Shown piece by piece: positions 34,511 through 42,212 of a DNA stretch of 64,000 bases. Origin of the DNA: DASUPK01 sp963815665 (lineage in GTDB: Bacteria > Actinomycetota > Thermoleophilia > Solirubrobacterales > 70-9); contig CAWFHN010000011.1 in NCBI GenBank assembly GCA_963815665.1, positions 463,746-527,745 on the forward strand. The letters are read 5' to 3'. Numbering within the stretch: the stretch's first letter is position 1; every line of letters starts with the position of its first letter. A model generated the notes under the pieces. The model was not told where the DNA came from. It was given only the letters and a program-made list of their open reading frames with translations, and did not search any database. A program made the translations under genes and the position numbers.

Positions 34511-35562
34511 CAGGATGACTTCCCCCCGCCCTGGGTCGGCGCGGCCTCGGGCTCCTCGACCGGAGGCGGCTGAGGCTGCTCGATGGCGGCCTCGCGATTT
34601 GCCTCCGCCTGGTCGCCCTGGCGGTTGTGGGCCGGGGCGCCGCCTTCCGGCTGGGGCTGCGGGATCTCCTCCGCGGCCTCCTTGTCGGCCTCGCCCTGCT
34701 TGGCTGCCGCCTGAGCCTTGGCGTCCGCCTCGGCCTTGGCCTTCGCCGCCGCTTCGGCCTTCGCCTTCTCCTCGGCCTCCTGCCTGGCCTTCTCCTCGGC
34801 CTCGCGCCTCTTGCGCTCCTCCTCCTCGCGGCGCTTGCGCTCCTCCTCCTCGGCGCGGCGCTTCTCCTCCGCTGCTCGCCAAGCGGCGGCGGCGCCCTCG
34901 ATCGACGAGCCCAGCCCGCCGATCACGAGCTCGCAGGAGCGGATCGCGTCGTCGTTGCCGGGGATCACGTACTTGACCGGTCCGGGGTCGCAGTTGGAGT
35001 CGACCAGGCCGATGATCGGGATCTCGAGGCGCTCGGCCTCGCGCAACGCGATCTCCTCGGTCTTCAGGTCGATGATCACCACCGCGTCGGGAATGCGCTG
35101 CATGTCAGCGACGCCGCCGAGGTTGAACTCGAGCTTGCGCAGCTCCGCCTCCATCGACATGCGCTCCTTGGTGGGCAGCAGGTCGAGCCGGCCGCCCTCC
35201 TTGAGCTCACGCAGCTCGTGAAGCCGCTGGATCCGCTTGCGGATCGTGTGGAAGTTGGTGAGCAGCCCTCCGAGCCAGCGCCGGTTGACATACGGCATCT
35301 CGCAGCGCTCGGCCCATTCCTGCACGGAGTCCCGGGCCTGCTTCTTGGTCCCGACGAAGAGGATCACTCCGCCCTTCGCCGCGACCTCGGTGACGAATTC
35401 GGTCGCCTGTTTGAGGAGCTCCTCCGTCTGGAGGAGATCGATGATGTGAATCCCTTCCCGCTCTCCAAAGATGAAGCGGCGCATTCGCGGGTTCCAGCGC
35501 CGTGTCTGGTGACCGAAGTGAACCCCGGCCTCCAGCAGCTCCTTGATGCCTACGTCGGCCAT
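34510..35562 (-). CDS. rpsB: 30S ribosomal protein S2 with long charged C-terminal extension
   Basis: 350 residues. Residues 1 to about 230 are ordinary S2 (KELLEAGVHFGHQTRRWNP, FVGTKKQARD, PDAVVIIDLKTE, PIIGLVDSNCDP). The remaining 120 residues are low complexity: first an Arg/Lys/Glu/Ala heptad-like stretch predicted to form a long helix, then a Gln/Pro/Glu-rich end finishing in GGGKSS. S2 is normally about 250 residues. The extension shares reading frame and base composition, so it is translated. First gene of the tsf-pyrH-frr-uppS-cdsA block. Confidence 0.95.
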   Translation of the reverse strand: MADVGIKELLEAGVHFGHQTRRWNPRMRRFIFGEREGIHIIDLLQTEELLKQATEFVTEVAAKGGVILFVGTKKQARDSVQEWAERCEMPYVNRRWLGGLLTNFHTIRKRIQRLHELRELKEGGRLDLLPTKERMSMEAELRKLEFNLGGVADMQRIPDAVVIIDLKTEEIALREAERLEIPIIGLVDSNCDPGPVKYVIPGNDDAIRSCELVIGGLGSSIEGAAAAWRAAEEKRRAEEEERKRREEEERKRREAEEKARQEAEEKAKAEAAAKAKAEADAKAQAAAKQGEADKEAAEEIPQPQPEGGAPAHNRQGDQAEANREAAIEQPQPPPVEEPEAAPTQGGGKSS

Positions 35563-35683
35563 CTGATCTTCCTATCGCTTGTTTGTGTTCGTGGGCCCCG
35601 TCGCGGCCGCGGGAACTCGGGCGTGCCCGAGCAGCGTCCCGTGCCTCTCAGCAGGGGTTGGGTGCAAAGTCCGCGGGATTGTA
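35563..35683 (-). promoter_or_regulatory. rpsB leader with -10 element and hairpin
   Basis: On the minus strand TACAAT (35678-35683) is a good -10 hexamer, giving a leader of roughly 108 bases. The leader holds a CTCGGG/CCCGAG stem-loop, GC-rich palindromes around GCGGCCGC, and ends with GGAAG before the ATG. No convincing -35 is seen. Upstream, CGGCCGGGTG is present three times (35700, 35713, 35755). S2 leaders in other bacteria bind S2 to regulate translation; that role here is inference. Confidence 0.4.
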
Positions 35684-35785
35684 GGCGCTGAGCGGCGAAC
35701 GGCCGGGTGAGGCGGCCGGGTGAGCCGGAAAACCGGCAATGAAGGAGGCGCGAGCGGCCGGGTGTTGGGCTCCTGACCCTCTTCC

Positions 35786-36463
35786 TCAGCCGGTGTTGCT
35801 CTTCGCGCGATCGAGGGCCGCACGCAGGTCACTCGGCAGCTCCGAGGTGAAAGCGAGCCGCACCCCCGTGCGGGGATGCGCAAATTCCAGCCGCGACGCG
35901 TGCAGGAACTGGCGCTCCAGGCCATGTCGCCCCCGCGAGCCGTATTCGGGATCCCCGGCGACCGGATGCCCGATCGCGGCGAAATGGACCCGGATCTGAT
36001 GCGTGCGACCGGTCTCGAGGCGGGCGTGAACGAGCGTGTCCGCAGGCAGCGACTCGATCACCTCGAAGTGGGTGCGCGCCTCCCTCGATCCGGCCCCCTT
36101 GACTGCTCGCTTTGTGCGCTGGCGCCTGTGTCTGCCGAGCGGGGCGTCGATCGTCCCGCTCCGGCTCTCCAGGTGGTCCTCGACCAGCGCCGTGTACTCG
36201 CGGACCACCTCGCGGGCCTTCACCATCCGCGCCAGCTCCCGGTGCGACTTCTCGTTCCGGGCCACCACCATCAGGCCCGAGGTGTCCTTGTCGAGCCGGT
36301 GGACGATTCCCGGCCTGCCGCCTTCTCCCCCGCCCGCGATGCCCTCGAGCAGGTCGACCAGCGTCTCGCCCTTGTGCGACGGAGCCGAGTGGACGACCAG
36401 GCCAGCGGGCTTCTCGATCACGGCCAGGTCCTCATCCAGGTAAATCGGGGTCACGTCTTGCAT
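35786..36463 (-). CDS. rluD: 23S rRNA pseudouridine synthase, RluD family
   Basis: 225 residues with the catalytic motif GIVHRLDKDTSGLMVVARN (active Asp), VVREYTALVEDH, and LETGRTHQIRVHFAAIGHPV. The N-terminal S4 domain usual in RluD is absent, so this is a short form starting at MQDVTPIYLDEDLAVIEKP. It follows lspA by seven bases, the usual lspA-rluD pair. Confidence 0.93.
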   Translation of the reverse strand: MQDVTPIYLDEDLAVIEKPAGLVVHSAPSHKGETLVDLLEGIAGGGEGGRPGIVHRLDKDTSGLMVVARNEKSHRELARMVKAREVVREYTALVEDHLESRSGTIDAPLGRHRRQRTKRAVKGAGSREARTHFEVIESLPADTLVHARLETGRTHQIRVHFAAIGHPVAGDPEYGSRGRHGLERQFLHASRLEFAHPRTGVRLAFTSELPSDLRAALDRAKSNTG

Positions 36464-36470
36464 TACGACA

Positions 36471-36908
36471 TCAGCGGTTTGAGCGCTCGACGTCGAACAG
36501 CAGCAGCAGGACCCCGACGACTATCGCGACGTCCGCCAGGTTGAAGGTGGGCCAGAGCGGGAGGTCGATGAAGTCGGTGACCGCGCCCTCGCGCACCCGG
36601 TCCGCCAGGTTCCCAAGCGCCCCGCCGAGCAGCAGCGCCGCCGGCAGCCAGACCAGCCAGCCGGTTCGGCCCCTGGTGGCGAGGAAGCCGAGAAACCCCA
36701 CGAGCAGGACGACCGTGGCGGCGATGAAGACGGCCGAGATGTCCCCACCCAGGCCGAAGGCGACACCCTGATTCCGGACGTTCTCGAGGTGCAGGAACGG
36801 CAGCACCTCGATCCGGTCGCCCCGCGAGACCAGGGAGGTGGCGAGCGCCTTGGTCCCCTGGTCCAGCGCGACGACCACGCCGCAGGCCGCGAGCGCGGGG
36901 ACCAGCAT
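36471..36908 (-). CDS. lspA: Lipoprotein signal peptidase
   Basis: 145 residues, four membrane helices, with the conserved DQGTKAL, ENVRNQGVAFGL, GGALGNLADRV (catalytic Asp) and FNLADVAIVVG (second catalytic Asp). It removes signal peptides from prolipoproteins such as the one encoded at 58.5 kb. The start is at the ATG 36908; the 56-base gap upstream to yggT has no gene. Confidence 0.94.
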   Translation of the reverse strand: MLVPALAACGVVVALDQGTKALATSLVSRGDRIEVLPFLHLENVRNQGVAFGLGGDISAVFIAATVVLLVGFLGFLATRGRTGWLVWLPAALLLGGALGNLADRVREGAVTDFIDLPLWPTFNLADVAIVVGVLLLLFDVERSNR

Positions 36909-36964
36909 GAGACGGATCGCTCCTCGGCTTCGCCTGCGGAGCGCCCTCGCATCAAGAGGCCTCC

Positions 36965-37270
36965 TCAACCGTGGATCAGCGATACGACCACGCGCCCGAC
37001 GATGGTGAGGATGATGATCGCGAGGATCGGGCTGATGTCGATGCCCATGCCGCCGGCACCAAGCGGCGGAATCACCCGCCGGAAGATGTTCAGATAGGGG
37101 TCGACCACCTGATGGACGAAGTCGACGGTCGCGCGCAGCCACGGGTAGTACGGCATGCGGGGGATCCAGGAGAGCAGGATCCGGATGAAGATCAGGATGA
37201 AGTAGACGATGAAGAGGGCGCCGACGTAGTTCGCGACGTCGATGCGCGTGATCGCCAGCAGGAGGCTCAC
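36965..37270 (-). CDS. yggT: YggT-family membrane protein
   Basis: 101 residues with two YggT-type hydrophobic halves: FIVYFILIFIRILLSWIP, then DPYLNIFRRVIPPLGAGG (the conserved turn) and a final helix. YggT proteins accompany sepF in division clusters; in Gram-positive bacteria the position is often followed by divIVA. The start overlaps the proC stop by four bases. Confidence 0.9.
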   Translation of the reverse strand: MSLLLAITRIDVANYVGALFIVYFILIFIRILLSWIPRMPYYPWLRATVDFVHQVVDPYLNIFRRVIPPLGAGGMGIDISPILAIIILTIVGRVVVSLIHG

Positions 37271-38046
37271 CTCCGGACCTTCTCCAGCGAGGCATCGACG
37301 GCCGCCAGCAGCGTCTCGTGCATCTTTCGCTCCTCGAGCGCGTTCAACCCGGCCTCGGTCATCCCGCCCGGCGAGGCGACGGCCCGCTTCAGAGCGGCGG
37401 GCTCGTGTAGCTCGAGCAGGCCGCCAGTCGCGCTCATCGCCCCCGAGACCATTCGGAGAGCCTGGTCCTCTGTGAGGCCCTCCCTGACTCCGGCCTCGAC
37501 CAGCACCTCGGCCATCAGAGCGAGATAGCCGGGCGAGCAGCCCATGATCGCTGTGGCGGCGTCGATCAGGCCCTCGTCGAGCTCGACCACGTCGCCCACA
37601 AGCCCGAGCAGCTCAGCCACCTTCCCTCTCTCCTTCTCACCGGTGCTCTTGCCGTAGGCGACGCAGAGCACGGCCTGCCGCAGTTGAGCGCCGAGGTTGG
37701 GCATGACGCGGGTCAGATCGATCCCGGGGAGCGCCTCGTGCAGGGTGTGAAGCGTCGTACCCGCGAGGATCGAGAGCACCGGGGTGCCCGACTGAACGAG
37801 GTCGGGCGCCACCTCATCCAGGACGCTGGGCTTCACCGCCAGGACCACGAGATCGGACGCGTCGGCCAGAGCAACGTTTCCCTCGATCGCGTCGCCGCCC
37901 ACCTCCTCGGCGAGCTCCCGCGCCCGCCCCGGATCGGCGTCGGCGAACAGCATCCGCTGCGGGGCGCCGGGCTCGTTGCGCGCAGCGGACCAGCCCCTGG
38001 CGAGACCGCCAGCCATGTTTCCCGAGCCCACGAATCCGACCCTCAT
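37267..38046 (-). CDS. proC: Pyrroline-5-carboxylate reductase
   Basis: 259 residues: the Rossmann motif RVGFVGSGNMAGGLARGW, LVVLAVKPSVL, RVMPNLGAQLRQAV and the C-terminal dimer region with AATAIMGCSPGYLALMAEVL and ASPGGMTEAGLNAL. It makes proline from pyrroline-5-carboxylate. It lies between sepF and yggT, as in several Gram-positive division clusters. Confidence 0.94.
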   Translation of the reverse strand: MRVGFVGSGNMAGGLARGWSAARNEPGAPQRMLFADADPGRARELAEEVGGDAIEGNVALADASDLVVLAVKPSVLDEVAPDLVQSGTPVLSILAGTTLHTLHEALPGIDLTRVMPNLGAQLRQAVLCVAYGKSTGEKERGKVAELLGLVGDVVELDEGLIDAATAIMGCSPGYLALMAEVLVEAGVREGLTEDQALRMVSGAMSATGGLLELHEPAALKRAVASPGGMTEAGLNALEERKMHETLLAAVDASLEKVRR

Positions 38047-38122
38047 GTCCGGAACTCTATTTCTCACAGCACTCTTACCGGCGCCACAGCCTGCGCTGAG
38101 AATCGCGTGATGTCCTGAGGGC

Positions 38123-38503
38123 ATGGCAGAGCACAGCCCGCGGACTGCCACGTCCCTCGTTTCGGTGCGACGCCGAAACGGCCAGGTGCTGGTCGCCATA
38201 GCCACGGTCGCATTGGCCGGCACCGTGGCCACGGCCGGACCTCCACCCCCGCCGGCGCTGCCCGCCGAACGCGTGCGGATCGTCCGGAGTCGGGTCACCG
38301 GCCCGGCTGTCGTCAGCGCCCCGATCCGCGCGATTCGGCGCTGGCTGAGGCTGTGCTTGGCGCCTCCTGCGATCAGGAGGACGCCGGAGAGCCGGTCTGA
38401 CACCCCGGCCCTGCCGACCGTGGGACGCCCTCGCGACGGTCCCCTGTCAAGGCCGGCGGCGGGGCGGCTTCGCCATCAGATCGCTGCCACCTGTGGCCGC
38501 TAG
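38123..38503 (+). CDS. Doubtful reading frame, possible secreted Arg/Pro-rich protein
   Basis: An ATG-started frame of 126 codons on the strand opposite proC and sepF. Residues 17-40 look like a signal peptide (RRRNGQVLVAIATVALAGTV) with a Pro run after it; the remainder is Arg/Pro-rich with no domain. Third positions are GC-rich, as in real genes here. However, the same bases form several long perfect hairpins and the end lies inside a dispersed repeat, so the region may be a structured RNA instead. Confidence 0.25.
   Translation: MAEHSPRTATSLVSVRRRNGQVLVAIATVALAGTVATAGPPPPPALPAERVRIVRSRVTGPAVVSAPIRAIRRWLRLCLAPPAIRRTPESRSDTPALPTVGRPRDGPLSRPAAGRLRHQIAATCGR
38158..38441 (+). other. Hairpin-rich 284-base segment between proC and sepF (structured RNA candidate)
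   Basis: Five inverted repeats follow one another: CGTTTCGG/CCGAAACG (38158-38165, 38173-38180), GCCACGGT/ACCGTGGC (38201-38208, 38222-38229), an 11-bp stem 38272-38282 with 38322-38332 including one G-T pair, CCTCCTG/CAGGAGG (38363-38369, 38374-38380) extended by GGCG/CGCC, and GACCGT/ACGGTC (38416-38421, 38436-38441). The G-T pair would be a G-U wobble only on the plus strand. No known RNA family is recognised. Confidence 0.45.
38463..38502 (-). repeat. 40-bp dispersed repeat, copy 2, at sepF 3' end
   Basis: Read on the minus strand this starts with the sepF TAG stop, continues TAGCGGCC, and ends ATCTGATGGCGAAGCCGCC, identical over the last 19 bases to the copy at the nadE 3' end (10173-10212). 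In both places the element begins exactly at a TAG stop codon. Confidence 0.65.
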
Positions 38504-39090
38504 GACTGGTTGAAGAAGCCGCCCTCGAGCAGGCGGGCCTTCTCCTCGGCTGAGACCTCGACGTTCTCGGGCGTCAGCAGGAAGATGCCCTGGGAGATCC
38601 GCTGCATGCCCCCGCCGAGGGCGTAGGTCATGCCGGAGGAGAAGTCGATCAGGCGCTTGGAGAGCTCACGGTCGGTCGACTGAAGGTTGATGATCACCGG
38701 CTTGGAGCGCTTGAACTCGTCGGCGACCTGCTGGGCGTCGTTGAAGCTTCTCGGGGTGACGACGTGCATGGAGGCGACGCCACCGCCATTTCCGGCCGGC
38801 GCGCGACGGCGGCCCCTGCGCGGCCGGGACTCCTCGGCCGTGTCGTCCACGGCGCGAATGCGGCTCCGGCGAGGCGCGGGCTCGTCGTCGCCGAAGATGT
38901 CGTCGATGTCCTCCTCGCGTCCGCGGCCGCGCCTGGAGCCGCCGACCGCCTCGCGCGGCGCGACGGCGGTCTGGTCGAGCGCCATCTCGCTGCCGGTGTC
39001 GCCCTCGTCGTACTCGCCCTCCTCGATGTAGTCGCCCTCAACGAGGCCGAAGTACTCAAGTGAGCGTCTCCATGTGTCTCTGATGGCCAT
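38500..39090 (-). CDS. sepF: Cell division protein SepF
   Basis: 196 residues. The N-terminal amphipathic membrane-binding helix (AIRDTWRRSLEYFGLVEGD) is followed by an acidic/Arg-rich disordered linker of about 75 residues and the SepF core (VVTPRSFNDAQQVADEFK, PVIINLQSTD, LIDFSSGMTYALGGGMQ). SepF tethers FtsZ to the membrane and is the main FtsZ anchor in actinobacteria. Its TAG lies in a dispersed repeat. Confidence 0.95.
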   Translation of the reverse strand: MAIRDTWRRSLEYFGLVEGDYIEEGEYDEGDTGSEMALDQTAVAPREAVGGSRRGRGREEDIDDIFGDDEPAPRRSRIRAVDDTAEESRPRRGRRRAPAGNGGGVASMHVVTPRSFNDAQQVADEFKRSKPVIINLQSTDRELSKRLIDFSSGMTYALGGGMQRISQGIFLLTPENVEVSAEEKARLLEGGFFNQS

Positions 39091-39114
39091 CTCGGCTCAG
39101 ATTCGGCTTCACGG

Positions 39115-39143
39115 ACGTTATTCCTCCAGTCCGTGTTGACCAA
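39115..39143 (-). promoter_or_regulatory. Possible sepF promoter
   Basis: Minus strand TTGGTC (39138-39143), a 17-base spacer, then TAACGT (39115-39120), about 18 bases of leader before the sepF ATG. Hexamers match only partly, but spacing is ideal and the gap between yggS and sepF has no other content. It would allow sepF to be expressed independently of pgeF-yggS. Confidence 0.38.
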
Positions 39144-39776
39144 TTATGCCCAAAGAACGGAGCCCAGCCGCACGATTGTGGCCCCTTCCTCCACCGCCAC
39201 CCGCCAATCCTGACTCGTGCCCATCGACAGCCGCTGCAGGCCGCGCTCGGAGGCGAGCTTCGCCAGGCGGGCGAAATAGGGACGCGAGGCCTCGGGGTCC
39301 TCGGTGAACGGGGGCATCGTCATCAACCCCGAGACCCTCACCGGGCAGCGCTCGATGAAGTCGTCGAGGACCTCTGGCTCGATGCCCCCCTTCTCCTCCT
39401 CGCCCGAGAGGTTCACCTCGATCAGCACCTCGGTCTCCGGGCCGCCATGTCGACCGAGCTGCTCCAGTGCCGAGTCCGAAGCGACCGAGTGGATCAGCCG
39501 CACCAGCGGCAGGATGCTCCTCACCTTGCGGCTCTGCAGGTTGCCGATGAAGTCCCAGGCGAAGCGCTCGCCCCAGCGCCCCCGCTTCTCCTCGAGGTCC
39601 TGAAGCCGGTTCTCGCCGACGAGCTCGATGCCGGCCTCGGCGAGGGCGCCCATGTCCCCCGCGCGGACGTACTTGGTGGCGGCGAGGATCTCGACGTCAG
39701 GGCCGGTCCGCTCGCGGATGCGCTCCAGGTTCGCGCGCACGCGCCCGGAGTCCAGGTTCGTGACGGGCTCCACCAT
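39144..39776 (-). CDS. yggS: YggS-family pyridoxal-phosphate homeostasis protein
   Basis: 210 residues of the PLP-binding alanine-racemase-like barrel: ILAATKYVRAGDM (PLP lysine), GENRLQDLEEKR, DFIGNLQSRKVRSILPLV, SGLMTMPPF, SMGTSQDWRVAVEEGATIVR (phosphate loop). It buffers free PLP in the cytoplasm. It follows pgeF by two bases and precedes sepF, the usual order next to ftsZ in Gram-positives, although ftsZ is not in this window. Confidence 0.93.
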   Translation of the reverse strand: MVEPVTNLDSGRVRANLERIRERTGPDVEILAATKYVRAGDMGALAEAGIELVGENRLQDLEEKRGRWGERFAWDFIGNLQSRKVRSILPLVRLIHSVASDSALEQLGRHGGPETEVLIEVNLSGEEEKGGIEPEVLDDFIERCPVRVSGLMTMPPFTEDPEASRPYFARLAKLASERGLQRLSMGTSQDWRVAVEEGATIVRLGSVLWA

Positions 39777-39778
39777 GG

Positions 39779-40513
39779 CTAGGCCAACCAGGCCAGGCCG
39801 GCCTGGCGCCCGGTGCGCTCGCCGTCGCGGCGGTGGGAGTAGAAGAGCTCCGGATTGCAGCTCGTGCAGAGGCCGCAGGACACGACGGATGTGACCCCGG
39901 ATTGCTCCAGCAGCGTCGTGGCGACCGCCGGCAGGTCGAGCATCCGGCCCCGTGCGACACCCTCGAGGCCGGCGAACTCGGAGAGCACCTCCTCCCCCAC
40001 CTCGTAGCAGCACGGTCCGATCCCGGGACCGACCGCGGCGGCCTCCGCCTCGACCGCCTCGGCCACCCTGGCGACGATCCCCCCGGCGAGGCCCCGCCAG
40101 CCGCAATGGGCCATAGCCACGCCGCCCGGGCCGGACATGGCGACGGGCAGGCAGTCCGCCACCATCACCAGCGGAGTCAGGTGCGCGTTCGAGGTCGAAT
40201 GAGCATCGACCTCGTCCGGGCTCTTGACCACGTCCGCGAAGACACGGGGCTCCTGCGCCCGCTCATGCCGGCGGGTCTCCGCGCCGTGGACCTGGCGGCC
40301 CATCACGACGCCGTCGGGTTCGCGCCCCAGCGCCGTCGCCAGCCGGAGGCGATTCTCGCGAACGCGGTCGCGCTCATCGCCGGTCAGGATCGCCACGTTG
40401 AGCGCGTCGTACGGCTCCTCGGAGACCCCTCCGACCCGCGTCGAGAACGCCGCCGTTGCCCCGGGCAACTCAGCCTCAAGCCAGCGCACGCCGTCTCGCT
40501 CACGCCATTCCAT
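39779..40513 (-). CDS. pgeF: Multicopper-type purine nucleoside phosphorylase/PgeF (YfiH, laccase domain)
   Basis: 244 residues with the conserved VMGRQVHGAE, VMVADCLPVAM and MAHCGWRGLAGGI motifs that supply the zinc-binding His/Cys residues, and a GIGPCCYEVGEEV segment. YfiH proteins were called polyphenol oxidases; members act on adenosine/inosine or correct peptidoglycan mis-synthesis (PgeF). Position directly before yggS and sepF favours an envelope role. Exact reaction is not decided by sequence. Confidence 0.9.
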   Translation of the reverse strand: MEWRERDGVRWLEAELPGATAAFSTRVGGVSEEPYDALNVAILTGDERDRVRENRLRLATALGREPDGVVMGRQVHGAETRRHERAQEPRVFADVVKSPDEVDAHSTSNAHLTPLVMVADCLPVAMSGPGGVAMAHCGWRGLAGGIVARVAEAVEAEAAAVGPGIGPCCYEVGEEVLSEFAGLEGVARGRMLDLPAVATTLLEQSGVTSVVSCGLCTSCNPELFYSHRRDGERTGRQAGLAWLA

Positions 40514-40531
40514 CCTCGCCGTCCGGCCGGG

Positions 40532-41008
40532 CTACCGCTTGGCTTCGCCGTCCGGGTCCCAGTCCCAGCGCGGCACCTCGTGGAGTGGATAGAGATCGTC
40601 GTCCGTCTTCGCCCTCGAGTTCTGCTGGGCCACCTTCGCCCCGAACTCGACGTGCTCGCGCAGGGCGCTGCGAAACGGCCGGTCGCCGGGGAGCCCCGCC
40701 TCGGAGGCCGCCTCCAGGTAGAGGTCGACGAATCGCTGGCGCTGCTCATCGGTGATCTCAAGGCCGCGGTGGACGTCGATCAGGTGGTCGAACCCGAGCT
40801 CCCTGGTGAAGCGATCCGGGCCGCCGAAGGTCTCCGCCGTGAACCAGGTCAGATGCTCGACGTGATGCGGCTGGCCCTTGCCGAACAGGGGCTGGAGCAG
40901 CGGATCGGCCAGCACCTTGGCGTAGAAGACCTCCTCCAGGCTGTGGAGGCCGGCGTCGCCGCCGGCGTGCTCATAGAGCGTCTCCGTCGGTCCGCTCGTC
41001 TCCACCAC
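40532..41008 (-). CDS. Truncated haemoglobin, group II
   Basis: 158 residues with the two-over-two globin pattern: AGGDAGLHSLEEVFYAKVL, PLFGKGQPHHVEHLTWF (distal region), the Trp-Thr-Ala segment, and the proximal histidine in GFDHLIDVHRGLEIT. The group II marks (DPLLQPLF, HVEHLTWFTAETFGG) are clear. Such globins bind oxygen, NO or peroxide. A C-terminal tail of about 20 charged residues is extra. It lies between pgeF and the tRNA nucleotidyltransferase on the same strand. Confidence 0.9.
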   Translation of the reverse strand: MVETSGPTETLYEHAGGDAGLHSLEEVFYAKVLADPLLQPLFGKGQPHHVEHLTWFTAETFGGPDRFTRELGFDHLIDVHRGLEITDEQRQRFVDLYLEAASEAGLPGDRPFRSALREHVEFGAKVAQQNSRAKTDDDLYPLHEVPRWDWDPDGEAKR

Positions 41009-41032
41009 GAAGCCACCTTAGCGAGGCGCCCG

Positions 41033-42166
41033 TCAGTCCTCCGGGATCTCGCCGCGGGCGGCCGCCAGCGCGATCCTGAGCTCCTCGTCCCGCCCGGAGA
41101 GCTCGCCGTCGAGCTTGCCCGAGAGCGCCGCGTCGAGGCCGTGGCCGATCGCCGGGCCCTCGGGGATTCCCTCGGCCTTCAGGTCCTCGCCGGTGATCTC
41201 CAGCCCGACCTCCCTCCACTCGGCGGCGTAGCGATCCAGCCACTCGGCGCCGAGCGCCCGGGCGACCAGGAGCTGGGCGGGATCCCACGACTCGGCCAGG
41301 CGGACACCCTCCGAGGGCCGCTCCACGACCGCGGCAGCCAGCTCGCGGATCTGCGGGAGCGGCCGGACGATCGCCAGCTCCACCGCGAGCTCGCGGTTCG
41401 CCCAGGTCGCCCAGGGCGGCATCGAGGCGACGGTGATTACCTCGGCGACCCGGTCGGGCGCCGCGGGGTCGAGCGCCGGCAGCACGCCCCAGTCGATGAT
41501 CAGCCGCAGGGCCTTCGCGGGATCGTCCTCGGCCGCGATCCGGCGAAGCTCGTTCTGGACGCGGTCGTCGGAGACCGTGGAGAGATCGGCCTCCGCCAGC
41601 AGGCGCGCCGTGGCCGCCTCCAGGTCGAAGCCGAATCGAGCCGCATAGCGGGCGGCGCGCAGGGCCCGGGTCGGGTCGTCGATGAAGGACCGATCGTGCA
41701 GCACCCTGAGCACCCCGGCCCGGAGGTCATCGACCCCGCTGTGGGGATCGAGCAGCTCCACATCGCCTGCGAGCGGAAAGGCGATGGCGTTGACGGTGAA
41801 GTCCCGGCGGGCGAGGTCGTCCGCGATCGGGGCCGGCCGGACCTCCGGCAGCGCGCCCGGTTGCGGGTAGCTCTCCGCGCGCGTCTGGGCGACGTCGATC
41901 TTGAGCTCCCCCAGCTCCAGCCTGCCGGTCAGGAAAAGGCCCTCCCGCTCGATCTCGAAGCCGGGCGCATCGGCGAGCGCCTCGAGATCGCCCTCGATCG
42001 CCAGGTCCAGGTCCACGCCGTCGATCCCCAGGAGGAGGTCGCGGACCGCCCCCCCGACCAGATACGCGGGCACGATCTCGGCGATGCCGCGCAGCGCCTC
42101 GATACCCGGAAGGGCGTCGATCAGGTCGGGCAAATGGGCGGGATCGATCTGCGATGAGCCGGTCAT
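41033..42166 (-). CDS. tRNA nucleotidyltransferase/poly(A) polymerase family protein
   Basis: 377 residues. The class II nucleotidyltransferase head has AYLVGGAVRDLLLG and GVDLDLAIEGD (metal aspartates), the RRDFTVNAIAF motif and the DDPTRALRAARYAARFGF segment of the neck. It probably adds CCA to tRNA 3' ends. A C-terminal HD domain, seen in many CCA enzymes, is not evident. Divergent from the PQQ-repeat gene with 46 bases between starts. Confidence 0.9.
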   Translation of the reverse strand: MTGSSQIDPAHLPDLIDALPGIEALRGIAEIVPAYLVGGAVRDLLLGIDGVDLDLAIEGDLEALADAPGFEIEREGLFLTGRLELGELKIDVAQTRAESYPQPGALPEVRPAPIADDLARRDFTVNAIAFPLAGDVELLDPHSGVDDLRAGVLRVLHDRSFIDDPTRALRAARYAARFGFDLEAATARLLAEADLSTVSDDRVQNELRRIAAEDDPAKALRLIIDWGVLPALDPAAPDRVAEVITVASMPPWATWANRELAVELAIVRPLPQIRELAAAVVERPSEGVRLAESWDPAQLLVARALGAEWLDRYAAEWREVGLEITGEDLKAEGIPEGPAIGHGLDAALSGKLDGELSGRDEELRIALAAARGEIPED

Positions 42167-42212
42167 TAGGTGGCTTTCCTACCATGTGCGCCTTCGCCCG
42201 TGGGGGGACCGT

